NCBI GenBank assembly: GCA_963771015.1
Contig: CAVYRN010000009.1
Location: 496,001-560,000 of the forward strand
From: CAVSJJ01 sp963771015
GTDB taxonomy: Bacteria; Actinomycetota; Actinomycetes; Actinomycetales; Dermatophilaceae
Direction of reading: 5' to 3'
Length of the DNA stretch: 64,000 nucleotides
In this document: positions 43,743-52,524 of the stretch, piece by piece
How positions within the stretch are numbered: position 1 is the first letter of the stretch
How the letters are laid out: each line of letters opens with the position of its first letter
Position numbers and translations under genes: made by a program
Notes under the pieces: generated by a model
What the model saw: the letters and a program-made list of their open reading frames with translations, nothing else
The model's database searches: none
Told to the model about the DNA's origin: nothing

Positions 43743-44854
43743 TGACGACCAGCGAGACGGGTGACCTGCGGATCACGGGGGTCACGAAGGACTTCGAGAC
43801 CTTCCGCGCGGTCGACGACATCACCCTCGAGATCCCGCAGGGGTCGTTCTTCGCGCTGCTGGGGCCCTCCGGGTGCGGCAAGACGACGACGCTGCGCATG
43901 GTCGCCGGGCTCGAACAGCCGACGAGCGGCACGATCACCATCGCGGACCGGGACATCACCCGGCTCAAGCCGTACCAGCGCAACGTCAACACCGTGTTCC
44001 AGTCGTACGCGCTCTTTCCGCACCTGGACGTCCTGGAGAACGTCGCGTTCGGCCTGCGCCGGCGCGGTGACAAGGACTGGAGGCGCAAGTCGGAGGAGAC
44101 GCTCGACCTCGTCGAGCTCGGTGCCGTCGTCCGGAAGAAGCCGGCCCAGCTCTCGGGCGGCATGCAGCAGCGGGTCGCCCTGGCGCGGGCCCTGGTCAAC
44201 CGTCCGGACGTGCTCCTCCTCGACGAGCCGCTCGGGGCGCTGGACCTCAAGCTGCGCCGGCAGATGCAGATCGAGCTGAAGCGGATCCAGTCCGAGGTGG
44301 GCCTGACCTTCGTCCACGTCACCCACGACCAGGAGGAGGCCATGACGATGGCCGACTCCATCGCGGTGATGAACGCCGGCCACATCGAGCAGCTCGGTGA
44401 CCCGGCCACGCTTTACGAGAACCCGGCGACGGCGTTCGTCGCCAACTTCCTCGGCCAGTCCAACCTGCTGCGAGCCAGCATCGACGGTCCGGGGGAGGGT
44501 GGCACCGTCCGGGTCACCTCACACGGCAACCACATCGAGGTCGACGCCATCGACATCCCCACGGGAGCGACCGAGATCTGGATCGGGGTCCGCCCGGAGA
44601 AGCTCCAGATCGGCCCGGGCGGTGGCCCCAACTCGCTTCGAGGGGTCGTCACCGACGCCTCCTTCACGGGGGTGTCCACCCAGTACCTCGTCAAGATGCC
44701 GTGGGGCCAGGAGATGACGGCCGTCCAGCAGAACGACGGGTCCGCCCGGGTCCGGGTGGGCGAGAACATCGAGCTGTCCTGGACGCCGGCGCACGGGTTC
44801 GTCCTCGACGCGGACCAGTCCGCGGACGCCGGCATCGTGATCGACGATGACTAG
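43742..44854 (+). CDS. potA: Spermidine/putrescine ABC transporter ATPase (PotA-like)
   Basis: 370 aa. Walker A GPSGCGKTT, Q-loop VFQSYALFPHLDV, signature LSGGMQQRVALARAL, Walker B LLLDEPLGALD, H-loop THDQEEAMTMAD, then a C-terminal TOBE domain (GVRPEKLQIGPGG). ATG 43742 overlaps the restored stop of the binding-protein gene, and the 3' end overlaps potB by 8 nt, so the four genes form one tightly coupled operon. Confidence 0.92.
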   Translation: MTTSETGDLRITGVTKDFETFRAVDDITLEIPQGSFFALLGPSGCGKTTTLRMVAGLEQPTSGTITIADRDITRLKPYQRNVNTVFQSYALFPHLDVLENVAFGLRRRGDKDWRRKSEETLDLVELGAVVRKKPAQLSGGMQQRVALARALVNRPDVLLLDEPLGALDLKLRRQMQIELKRIQSEVGLTFVHVTHDQEEAMTMADSIAVMNAGHIEQLGDPATLYENPATAFVANFLGQSNLLRASIDGPGEGGTVRVTSHGNHIEVDAIDIPTGATEIWIGVRPEKLQIGPGGGPNSLRGVVTDASFTGVSTQYLVKMPWGQEMTAVQQNDGSARVRVGENIELSWTPAHGFVLDADQSADAGIVIDDD

Positions 44855-45794
44855 CGTCACCGCCGAGTCAGGTGCATCCGCCGTGGCCCCGACGCGGCAC
44901 AAGCGGCGCAACTGGGTACCGTACGCGCTGCTCGCGCCGGGCATCCTCTGGCTTGTGGTGTTCTTCGTCCTGCCGACGATCTCGCTCGCCTCGCAGTCGC
45001 TGCAGACCGGCGACATCGACAACGGCTACGTGCTGACGTTCCACTGGGCGACCTACGCCGACTCGCTGTCCCGCTTCTGGCCGCAGGTGGTGCGGTCGCT
45101 GTCGTTTGCCGGTGCCGCGACCGTGCTGACCCTCCTCTTCGGCTACCCCCTCGCGTGGTTCATCGCCCACCGGTCCGGACGATGGAAGAACTTCCTGCTC
45201 GTCCTCGTCATCGCGCCGTTCTTCACGAGCTTCCTCATCCGGACGCTGGCCTGGCAGAACATCCTCGGCAACAGCGGACTGCTCACCGAGGTGGCCGGCT
45301 GGGTTCCCTTCGGGTGGGGGACGGGCGCGCTGGATGGTTTCAAGTCGGGCCTGCACGCGGTCGGCCTGATCAGCACCGACCAGCTGATGAACTCGGTGTT
45401 CGCCGTGATCTGCGGGCTGACCTACAACTTCCTGCCGTTCATGGTGCTGCCTCTCTACGCCAACATCGAGCGGCTCGACCTGCGCCTGGTCGAGGCGGCC
45501 CAGGACCTGTACGCCTCTCCCGTCCAGACCTTCCGCCGGGTCATCTGGCCGCTGTCGCTGCCGGGTGTCGTCGCGGGGACGCTGCTCACCTTCATCCCCG
45601 CCGCCGGTGACTACATCAACTCGGTCCTGCTGGGGAACACCAGGACGGTCATGATCGGCCAGGTCATCGACGCCCAGTTCCTCAGGGTCCTCGACTACCC
45701 GACGGCCGCCGCGCTGTCGTTCATGCTCATGGTCATCATCACCGTGCTGGTGTTCGTCTATGTCCGGCGAGCCGGCACCGAGGAGCTGGTCTAG
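44847..45794 (+). CDS. potB: Spermidine/putrescine ABC transporter permease (PotB-like)
   Basis: 315 aa with about six helices. The EAA loop is EAAQDLYASPVQTFRRVIWPLSLPGV (in two parts), where the permease contacts the ATPase. The SLRTLAWQNILGNSGLL region is typical of PotB/PotH. Start overlaps the potA end, and potC begins immediately after the stop. Confidence 0.92.
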   Translation: MTSVTAESGASAVAPTRHKRRNWVPYALLAPGILWLVVFFVLPTISLASQSLQTGDIDNGYVLTFHWATYADSLSRFWPQVVRSLSFAGAATVLTLLFGYPLAWFIAHRSGRWKNFLLVLVIAPFFTSFLIRTLAWQNILGNSGLLTEVAGWVPFGWGTGALDGFKSGLHAVGLISTDQLMNSVFAVICGLTYNFLPFMVLPLYANIERLDLRLVEAAQDLYASPVQTFRRVIWPLSLPGVVAGTLLTFIPAAGDYINSVLLGNTRTVMIGQVIDAQFLRVLDYPTAAALSFMLMVIITVLVFVYVRRAGTEELV

Positions 45795-46592
45795 ATGGCT
45801 TGGCTGCGCCGCCACCTCGTCGTCATCGTCGGCCTGCTCGTCATGGGCTACATCCTGCTGCCCAACATGGTCGTCATCCTCTACTCGTTCAACAACCCCA
45901 AGGGGCGCTACAACCTCACCCTGGACCTGGCGCACCCGACGCTCGACGCCTGGCTGCACCCCTGCGCAGCACCAGGCATCTGCAGCTCGCTCGGGCTGAG
46001 CCTGCAGATCGGGCTCATCGCCTCGTTCACCGCGACGGTGCTCGGAACGATGATCGCCTTCGCCCTGGGGCGGCACCGGTTCCGCGGTCGGTCCGCGACG
46101 AACCTGCTCGTCTTCATGCCGATGGCCACCCCCGAGGTCGTCATGGGCTCGAGCCTGCTGACCCTGTTCATCGCCATGGGCCTGCCCACCGGCAAGATGA
46201 CCATCCTCATCGCCCACATCATGTTCTGCGTCTCGTTCGTCGTCGTCACGGTCAAGGCCCGGGTCGCCTCGCTCGACCCACGGCTCGAAGAGGCCGCAGC
46301 CGACCTCTACGCCAACGAGCTGCAGACGTTCTCTCGGGTGACGTTCCCGCTCGTCGCCCCCGGCATCGCCGCCGGCGCGCTGCTCGCCTTCTCGCTCAGC
46401 TTCGACGACTACATCATCACGAACTTCAACGCGAGCCCCAGCTCGGTGACGTTCCCCATGTACGTCTGGGGGGCCGCGCAGCGCGGCATACCGGTCCAGA
46501 TCAACGTCATCGGCACCATCATGTTCCTCGGTGCCCTTGCCATCGTCGGCGTCGCCCAGATCGTCGGCGCCCAGCGCAACCGAAAGGCCTGA
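45795..46592 (+). CDS. potC: Spermidine/putrescine ABC transporter permease (PotC-like)
   Basis: 265 aa with about six helices. LLPNMVVILYSFNNPKG at the N-terminus and the EAA loop EEAAADLYANELQTFSRVTFPLV, then FSLSFDDYIITNF, are standard PotC/PotI features. ATG 45795 follows the potB TAG with no gap. The ILE codon ATA at a GGCATAC copy (46485) is one of the rare ones in this gene. Confidence 0.92.
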   Translation: MAWLRRHLVVIVGLLVMGYILLPNMVVILYSFNNPKGRYNLTLDLAHPTLDAWLHPCAAPGICSSLGLSLQIGLIASFTATVLGTMIAFALGRHRFRGRSATNLLVFMPMATPEVVMGSSLLTLFIAMGLPTGKMTILIAHIMFCVSFVVVTVKARVASLDPRLEEAAADLYANELQTFSRVTFPLVAPGIAAGALLAFSLSFDDYIITNFNASPSSVTFPMYVWGAAQRGIPVQINVIGTIMFLGALAIVGVAQIVGAQRNRKA

Positions 46593-46599
46593 ATACCCG

Positions 46600-47865
46600 A
46601 TGCGCATCCTCATGATCGGCGCCGGCGGCGTCGGCGACGCTGCGGCCAAGATCGCCGTCGAGAGGGACTTCTTCGAGGCATGGGTGGTCGCCGACTACGA
46701 CCTTGCCCGCGCCGAGCGCACCGTCGAGGCGGTGGTGGCCCGGCGCCCGGGCGAGAGCCGGTTCACGGCGGCCCAGGTCGATGCAGGCTCCACCGAGGCG
46801 GTGACGGCTCTGGCCCGGCAGGTCGGCGCGACCCACGTCTTCAACGCCGTCGACCCGCGGTTCGTCATGCCGATCTTCGACGGCGCGCTGGCCGCCGGCG
46901 CGGACTACCTCGACATGGCGATGAGCCTGTCGTCACGTCACGCGTCGGAGCCCTACGCCAAGGTGGGCACCAAGCTCGGTGACGCCCAGTTCGCCCAGGC
47001 CGAGGCCTGGGACGGAGCCGGCCGGCTCGCCCTGCTCGGGATGGGTGTCGAGCCCGGGCTGTCCGACGTGTTCGCGCGCTACGCCCAGGACCACCTGTTC
47101 AGCCACATCGACGAGCTCGGCACCCGCGACGGCGCCAACCTCGTCATCCGCGACGAGGACGGCAACGAGGTCTTCGCGCCCGGTTTCTCGATGTGGACCA
47201 TCATCGAGGAGTGCCTCAACCCGCCGGTCGTCTTCGAGCGGGCCCGCGCGGGCGAGCCGGACGGCGGGTGGTACACGCTGCCGGCGTTCAGCGAGCCGGA
47301 GGTCTTCGACTTCCCCGAGGGGATCGGCCCGGTCGAGTGCGTCCACGTCGAGCATGAGGAGGTCCTCCTGATGCCCCGGTGGCTCGACGCCGAGAAGGTC
47401 ACCTTCAAGTACGGGCTCGGCGAGGAGATGATCGGGATCCTCAAGACCTTGCATGCCCTCGGCCTGGACCGCACCGACCCGGTGCCGGTCAAGGGCGTCT
47501 CGGTCGCGCCGCGTGACGTCGTCGCGGCGGTGCTGCCCGACCCGGCGAGCGTCGGGCCGCGGATGGAGGGCAAGACGTGTGCCGGCGTGTGGGTCACGGG
47601 TACCGGCAAGGACGGCCGGCCGCGGCGGACCTACCTCTACCACGTGTCCGACAACGCCGACACGATGCGCGACTACGACGCCCAGTGCGTCGTCTGGCAG
47701 ACCGCGGTCAACCCGGTCGTTGCTCTCGAGCTGCTCTCGACGGGCGCGTGGAAGGGCACGGGTGTCCTCGGCCCGGAGGCCTTCGACGCCGTGCCCTTCC
47801 TCGAGCTCCTCCAGGCGCCCAAGCCCGCCGGCTATGGCTCGCCCTGGGGCATGGAGGACCGGTGA
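46600..47865 (+). CDS. Saccharopine dehydrogenase family protein in the polyamine cluster
   Basis: 421 aa. N-terminal NAD(P) fold MRILMIGAGGVGDAAAKIAV and the VFNAVDPRFVMPIF segment put it in the saccharopine dehydrogenase / carboxynorspermidine dehydrogenase / homospermidine synthase group. It lies 8 nt after potC and 23 nt before agmatinase, so it is part of the polyamine operon. A role in reductive coupling of an aminoaldehyde with an amine, or the reverse, fits both family and neighbours, but the reaction is not established. There is no carboxynorspermidine decarboxylase gene here. Confidence 0.82.
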   Translation: MRILMIGAGGVGDAAAKIAVERDFFEAWVVADYDLARAERTVEAVVARRPGESRFTAAQVDAGSTEAVTALARQVGATHVFNAVDPRFVMPIFDGALAAGADYLDMAMSLSSRHASEPYAKVGTKLGDAQFAQAEAWDGAGRLALLGMGVEPGLSDVFARYAQDHLFSHIDELGTRDGANLVIRDEDGNEVFAPGFSMWTIIEECLNPPVVFERARAGEPDGGWYTLPAFSEPEVFDFPEGIGPVECVHVEHEEVLLMPRWLDAEKVTFKYGLGEEMIGILKTLHALGLDRTDPVPVKGVSVAPRDVVAAVLPDPASVGPRMEGKTCAGVWVTGTGKDGRPRRTYLYHVSDNADTMRDYDAQCVVWQTAVNPVVALELLSTGAWKGTGVLGPEAFDAVPFLELLQAPKPAGYGSPWGMEDR

Positions 47866-47887
47866 CCCCGGTCGTGGAGTCCCAGGG

Positions 47888-48952
47888 ATGACGCGGTACG
47901 GGGCCCAGTTCGGGCCCGACATCACCTTTCTTGGGGTGCCTGCGTGCGACCTGGACGACGAGAGCACGTATGCCGGCGCCGATGTCGTCGTGCTCGGTGC
48001 GCCCTTCGACGGCGGGACCTCCCACCGGCCGGGCGCCCGGTTCGGGCCACAGGCGATCCGGATGACGGACTACCTCCCGCCCGATGGCTCCCGCCCGTCG
48101 CTCGCCCTTCGGACCGACGCGCTGCGTGACCTCCACGTCGTCGACGCCGGGGACGTCGAGATGTACTCCGGGGACATCGAGACCGCCCTGCCCGCCCTCG
48201 AGCGGGCCGTGGAGAAGGTCGCCGCGGCCGGCGCGATCCCCGTCGTCCTCGGCGGCGACCACTCGATCGCCTACCCCGACGCCAAGGGCTGCGCCAACGT
48301 CCTCGGCCACGGCCGAGTCTCGATGATCCACTTCGACGCCCACGCCGACACCGGCGACATCGAGTTCGGGTCGCTGTGGGGGCATGGCCAGCCGATGCGC
48401 CGGCTCATCGAGTCCGGCGCCCTGCGCGGGGACCGGTTCCTCCAGGTCGGGTTGCGTGGGTACTGGCCGGGACCCGAGACGCTGGAGTGGATGGCGGCCC
48501 AGGGCATGCGCTCGTACGAGATGACGGAGATCGTCACCCGGGGGTTGCCGGCATGCCTCACCGAGGCCTTCGCCATCGCGACCGACGAGTGCGAGGGGGT
48601 CTTCCTCTCCGTCGACATCGACGTCTGCGACCCCGGGCACGCCCCAGGGACGGGCACCCCGGAGCCGGGGGGTCTCACCGCCCGCGAGCTGCTCGACAGC
48701 GTCCGTCGGATCTGTCTCGAGCTGCCCGTCGTCGGCATCGACGTCGTCGAGGTCAGCCCGCCGTACGACAGCGCCGACATCACCGCTGCGCTGGCCAACC
48801 GCGTCGTCCTCGAGGGACTGTCGGCCATGGCGCGCAGGCGCCAGGACGCGCGTGACGGCACCCGCTGGGACCCGGCCCGCCCGCTCCTCGAGGGCCGTGC
48901 GGGCGCCATACCCGAGCCGCCGCCGGGCCACGAGCAGCATCACCACCACTGA
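47888..48952 (+). CDS. speB: Agmatinase (ureohydrolase family)
   Basis: 354 aa. Manganese ureohydrolase that converts agmatine to putrescine and urea. Metal ligands are in GGDHSIAYP near 48250, HFDAHADTGDI near 48330 and SVDIDVCDPGHAPGTGTPEPG near 48607. ATG 47888 is used. The C-terminus ends in four histidines, an ordinary coded tail here rather than a tag. It supplies putrescine to the enzymes of the same cluster. Guanidinobutyrase cannot be excluded from sequence alone. Confidence 0.9.
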   Translation: MTRYGAQFGPDITFLGVPACDLDDESTYAGADVVVLGAPFDGGTSHRPGARFGPQAIRMTDYLPPDGSRPSLALRTDALRDLHVVDAGDVEMYSGDIETALPALERAVEKVAAAGAIPVVLGGDHSIAYPDAKGCANVLGHGRVSMIHFDAHADTGDIEFGSLWGHGQPMRRLIESGALRGDRFLQVGLRGYWPGPETLEWMAAQGMRSYEMTEIVTRGLPACLTEAFAIATDECEGVFLSVDIDVCDPGHAPGTGTPEPGGLTARELLDSVRRICLELPVVGIDVVEVSPPYDSADITAALANRVVLEGLSAMARRRQDARDGTRWDPARPLLEGRAGAIPEPPPGHEQHHHH

Positions 48953-48996
48953 GACCCCGACCCACCGATCCGGCGTGACCCGCCGAGGAGAACACC

Positions 48997-50457
48997 ATGG
49001 CGATGACCCAGAAGGCCCTCATCGAGTCCGTCCCCAAGGGGCTGTTCATCGGTGGGGCATGGCGCGGCTCCTCCGACGGGAAGGTCCTCGAGGTCCACGA
49101 CCCGGCGACCGGCTCGGTGCTCACCTCCGTCGCCGACGCGACCATCGACGACGGCAGGGCCGCACTCGACGCCGCCGTGGCGGCGCAGGCGTCCTGGGCC
49201 AAGGTCTCGCCGCGCGACCGCGGGGAGCTGCTGCGTGCGGCCTACGAGAAGATCACCGAGCGCACCGAGGAGTTCGCCCTTCTCATGACCCTCGAGATGG
49301 GCAAGCCGCTGCATGAGGCGCGCGGCGAGGTGGCCTACGGCGCGGAGTTCTTCCGGTGGTTCTCCGAGGAGGCAGTGCGCGTCCACGGACGGTGGGCGAC
49401 CGCTCCGAACGGTGCGACCCGGCTCATGACGATGAAGATGCCGGTCGGCCCGACCCTCATGATCACCCCGTGGAACTTCCCGCTCGCCATGGGGACCCGC
49501 AAGATCGGCCCGGCCATCGCCGCCGGCTGCACCATGGTCGTCAAGCCGGCGAGCCAGACCCCGCTGTCGATGCTCGCCCTTGCCGCCCTCCTCGACGAGG
49601 TGGGGCTGCCGGGGGGCGTCCTCAACGTCATCACGACCCACCGCACCGGCCAGGTGATGGAGCCGATCATCCGCGACCCGCGGCTGCGCAAGCTCACCTT
49701 CACCGGCTCCACCGAGGTCGGCCGCCGGCTCGTCGAGCAGTCGGCCGAGCAGCTGCTCCGGGTCTCGATGGAGCTCGGCGGCAACGCCCCGTTCATCGTC
49801 TTCGACGATGCGGACGTCGACGCGGCCGTCGACGGCGCCATGCTCGCCAAGATGCGCAACATCGGCGAGGCGTGTACCGCCGCGAACCGCTTCTTCGTCC
49901 AGGAGGGTGTCGCCGACGAGTTCTCCCGCAAGTTCGCCGAGCAGATGGCCGCCCTCACCGTCGGCAAGGGGACCAAGAAGGGCGTCGACGTCGGGCCGCT
50001 CGTCGACGCCCCGTCCCGTGCGAAGGTCGCCGAGCTCGTCGCGGACGCTCGCGCCGTCGGCGGCTCGGTCCTCACCGGGGGCGTGGCGGGGGAGGGCCGA
50101 GGCTTCTTCTACCAGCCGACCGTCATCACCAACGTCCCGATGAGCGCCCGGATGATGCGCGAGGAGATCTTCGGCCCGGTCGCCCCGGTGGCGACCTTCG
50201 CGACCGAGGACGAGGCGGTCCGGCTCGCCAACGACACCGAGTTCGGGCTCGTCTCGTACGTCTTCACCCGTGACCTGTCCCGGATGATCCGGGTCAGCGA
50301 GGCCCTCGAGTTCGGCATGGTCGGCATCAACCAGGGCATCGTCTCGAACCCCGCCGCGCCGTTCGGTGGCGTCAAGGCCTCGGGTTTCGGGCGCGAGGGT
50401 GGCTTCGAGGGGATCGATGAGTACCTCGAGACGAAGTACGTCGGCATCGCCCCCTGA
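48997..50457 (+). CDS. gabD: Succinate-semialdehyde dehydrogenase
   Basis: 486 aa. Oxidises succinate semialdehyde to succinate, the last step of GABA use. MLITPWNFPLAMGTRKIGPAI, VSMELGGNAPFIVFDDADVD with the general-base Glu, and the catalytic Cys in GEACTAANRFFV near 49870 are conserved, and EEIFGPVAPVATF and FGMVGINQGIVSNPAAPFGG match the GabD group. ATG 48997 has GAGGAGAA upstream. It closes the polyamine cluster. Confidence 0.92.
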   Translation: MAMTQKALIESVPKGLFIGGAWRGSSDGKVLEVHDPATGSVLTSVADATIDDGRAALDAAVAAQASWAKVSPRDRGELLRAAYEKITERTEEFALLMTLEMGKPLHEARGEVAYGAEFFRWFSEEAVRVHGRWATAPNGATRLMTMKMPVGPTLMITPWNFPLAMGTRKIGPAIAAGCTMVVKPASQTPLSMLALAALLDEVGLPGGVLNVITTHRTGQVMEPIIRDPRLRKLTFTGSTEVGRRLVEQSAEQLLRVSMELGGNAPFIVFDDADVDAAVDGAMLAKMRNIGEACTAANRFFVQEGVADEFSRKFAEQMAALTVGKGTKKGVDVGPLVDAPSRAKVAELVADARAVGGSVLTGGVAGEGRGFFYQPTVITNVPMSARMMREEIFGPVAPVATFATEDEAVRLANDTEFGLVSYVFTRDLSRMIRVSEALEFGMVGINQGIVSNPAAPFGGVKASGFGREGGFEGIDEYLETKYVGIAP

Positions 50458-50461
50458 CCGG

Positions 50462-50478
50462 GCGTCGAGGCTCGACGC
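50462..50478. terminator. Short palindrome after gabD
   Basis: GCGTCGAG (50462-50469) and CTCGACGC (50471-50478) are exact reverse complements around one base. It may end the polyamine transcript or bind a regulator. Confidence 0.4.
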
Positions 50479-50517
50479 TGCCGGGCGTGCCGTGGTCCCG
50501 GGGTGGTCGGCCGACTG

Positions 50518-50529
50518 CACAATGAGCGC
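50518..50529 (+). promoter_or_regulatory. Candidate leaderless promoter of the RNase-barstar pair
   Basis: CACAAT (50518-50523), 6 nt, then GTG 50530. There is no Shine-Dalgarno sequence. Confidence 0.45.
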
Positions 50530-50991
50530 GTGAGGACTTCCTCGGGTGGGCGGCGCGGCCATCCGGCCTGGGTGCTGGCCGTCGTGGTCCTGCTCGGTGC
50601 GGTGCTCGGCTGGTGGGTGAGCCAGCGCTCGGACGGGCCGGTCACCTCGTCGGCGAGCGCCGCGGTGCTCGCCCCGTCGGCCACGGCGCGGGATACCCCC
50701 GACTCGGGACTGGCGTCGGTCGCCGAGAGCCGCCTGCCCAGCCAGGCGCGGGGTACCCTCGCGCTCATCCGCGCCGGCGGCCCGTTCCCGTACGCCAAGG
50801 ACGGCACCGTGTTCGAGAACCGCGAGCGGATCCTGCCCGGTCAGGCCGGCGGCTACTACCGGGAGTACACGGTGGCCAAGCCCGGCGAGAGTGACCGCGG
50901 GCCGTGGCGCCTCGTCGTCGGCCGCGGCGGTGACGTCTACTGGACGTCGAACCACTACGACTCGTTCCAGCAGGTTCAGGAGGGGACATGA
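50530..50991 (+). CDS. Secreted guanyl-specific ribonuclease (RNase Sa/barnase family)
   Basis: 153 aa. An N-terminal membrane or signal segment (PAWVLAVVVLLGAVLGWWVS) precedes a microbial N1/T1-type RNase domain. VFENRERILP, YYREYTVAKPG, WRLVVGRGG and TSNHYDSF align with Streptomyces RNase Sa, giving the catalytic Glu112, Arg127 and His142. Its stop overlaps the start of a barstar-like gene (ATGA), the expected inhibitor. It probably acts outside the cell or in competition; an intracellular toxin role is less likely with this signal segment. Confidence 0.88.
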   Translation: MRTSSGGRRGHPAWVLAVVVLLGAVLGWWVSQRSDGPVTSSASAAVLAPSATARDTPDSGLASVAESRLPSQARGTLALIRAGGPFPYAKDGTVFENRERILPGQAGGYYREYTVAKPGESDRGPWRLVVGRGGDVYWTSNHYDSFQQVQEGT

Positions 50992-51356
50992 TCGAGTTCA
51001 CCGACGAGGTGCCACCCGAGGCCGCGGCGGCGGCGGCCGGGGAGCGCGGGCAGCACGCCCAGGCCCGCGTCGCGGTTGTTCGCGGCGGGTGGCACAAGGA
51101 GGACGCCATCGGCCAGTTCGGCGAGGTCCTCGGTTTCCCGAACTGGTTCGGGCACAACCTCGACGCGCTCGCCGACCTGCTCCCGGATGACGTCCACCGG
51201 CGTGCGGAGGTCGAGGCATGGTGGCTGGTGTGGGTGCCGTCCCGGCACCTCATCGACACCCACCAGGCCGACTACGCCGGGATCGTCGACATCCTCGCCA
51301 ACGCCGCCGACGAGCCCGGGGCCCGGGTCACCATCGTCGGCCCACCCCCCGCCTAG
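50988..51356 (+). CDS. Barstar family ribonuclease inhibitor
   Basis: 122 aa. The core GFPNWFGHNLDALADLLPDD (near 51132) is the conserved barstar motif whose acidic helix plugs the RNase active site; the neighbouring GWHKEDAIGQFGEVL strand-helix is typical. It overlaps the RNase gene by 4 nt, so inhibitor and enzyme are made together. A small hairpin at 51357-51369 lies between it and the convergent alcohol dehydrogenase gene. Confidence 0.9.
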   Translation: MIEFTDEVPPEAAAAAAGERGQHAQARVAVVRGGWHKEDAIGQFGEVLGFPNWFGHNLDALADLLPDDVHRRAEVEAWWLVWVPSRHLIDTHQADYAGIVDILANAADEPGARVTIVGPPPA

Positions 51357-51383
51357 GCTCCCGAGGAGCACCCGGCCCGGGTC

Positions 51384-52424
51384 CTAACCCGTGAGGTCGG
51401 TGACGACGGCCACGCCCGGCGGCGCCGGCCCGTCGAACCGGGCCAGCTCGGCTCCGACATCGGAGAGGGAGACGCGCCGCGCCACCATGGCGGACAGGTC
51501 CACCCGGCCTGACTCGATGAGGGCGAGCAGGCTCGGGAACCGCCACGCCGGCATGCCACGGGTGCCGAAGAGGGCGAGCTGGCCGGCATAGACGCGGTCC
51601 ATCGGCAGTGTCATCCGGGCATGCGGCCCGGTCGGCATCCCCACCTGGACGTGCCGGCCGAGCGGGCGCAGCGAGCGCAGCGAGCCCTGCGTGGTCTCCT
51701 GCGTCCCGAGGGCCTCGACGGCGACATGGGCGCCGCCCCCGGTGATCTCCCGGACCGCCTCGGCCGGGTCGCCCGCGCGGGCGTCGACGGTGGCGTCGGC
51801 GCCCTGGGCGGCGGCGTGCGCGAGCTTGTCGGGGACGATGTCGACGACGACGACCCGGGCGCCGAGCGCGCGACCGAGCACGAGCGTGGCCAGACCGACA
51901 CCGCCCGCCCCGAAGACGGCCAGCCACTCGCCGGCCTGGAGTGCCGCCCTCCCGGTGAGGGCGTGCCACGAGGTGGTCGCCCGGCAGCCGAGGGCCGCCG
52001 CCAGGGCGACATCGAGCCCCGCGGGGAGTCGGACGAGGTTGGTGTCGGCGTGCGGGACCGCCACGAGCTCGGCGAAGGCGCCCGGCGCGGTGAAGCCCGG
52101 CAGCACCTGGTCCGCGCACACCGTCTGGTGGCCCGCTGCGCAGTCGGCGCAGCGACCGCAGGCGAGGATGAAGGGCGCGACGACCCGGTCACCGGGTCGC
52201 CAGCCCCGCACGTCGGGTCCCACCTCGACGACCTCGCCGGAGAACTCGTGCCCGAGAACGTGGGGGAGCCGAACGGGGTCCGCGCCGGTCCAGGCGTGCC
52301 AGTCCGACCGGCACACCCCGCACGCGAGCACTCGCAGGACCACGCCGTCCGGGGGACAGGAGGGGTCGGGCAGGTCCTCGACCACGAGGTCCTGCCGCCA
52401 GCCGGTGAGCAGTGCGGCGCGCAT
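51384..52424 (-). CDS. Zinc-dependent alcohol dehydrogenase (MDR family)
   Basis: 346 aa. Catalytic zinc ligands in ACGVCRSDWHAW and GHEFSGEVVEVG, structural zinc cysteines in CGRCADCAAGHQTVCA, and the NAD(P) fold in VFGAGGVGLATLVLG. ATG 52424 has TAGACC ending 6 nt upstream on the minus strand. The substrate is not predictable; it converges with the barstar gene and is divergent from dxr. Confidence 0.9.
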   Translation of the reverse strand: MRAALLTGWRQDLVVEDLPDPSCPPDGVVLRVLACGVCRSDWHAWTGADPVRLPHVLGHEFSGEVVEVGPDVRGWRPGDRVVAPFILACGRCADCAAGHQTVCADQVLPGFTAPGAFAELVAVPHADTNLVRLPAGLDVALAAALGCRATTSWHALTGRAALQAGEWLAVFGAGGVGLATLVLGRALGARVVVVDIVPDKLAHAAAQGADATVDARAGDPAEAVREITGGGAHVAVEALGTQETTQGSLRSLRPLGRHVQVGMPTGPHARMTLPMDRVYAGQLALFGTRGMPAWRFPSLLALIESGRVDLSAMVARRVSLSDVGAELARFDGPAPPGVAVVTDLTG

Positions 52425-52524
52425 GGTCCGGGTCTACTCCCTTCGCGGCCCCCACGGCCAACCGACATGCGGGGCACGGCCGACCCGGAATGCCGCGGAG
52501 CCCCGGTAGGCGACAATGGTGGGC

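Noticed and set aside
40862..44383. Long open minus-strand frame of 1173 codons
   Set aside because: It lies opposite the aldehyde dehydrogenase, binding-protein and potA genes, which have clear motifs. Long antisense frames are expected at this G+C content.
42515..44854. A genuine binding-protein/ATPase fusion
   Set aside because: The alternative frame gives a perfect family C-terminus and an overlapping stop/start, so an inserted G explains the fusion better.
48935..48952. Histidine tag at the end of agmatinase as a sign of cloned DNA
   Set aside because: Four His codons follow a normal C-terminus and the flanks are ordinary chromosome, so it is a natural tail.
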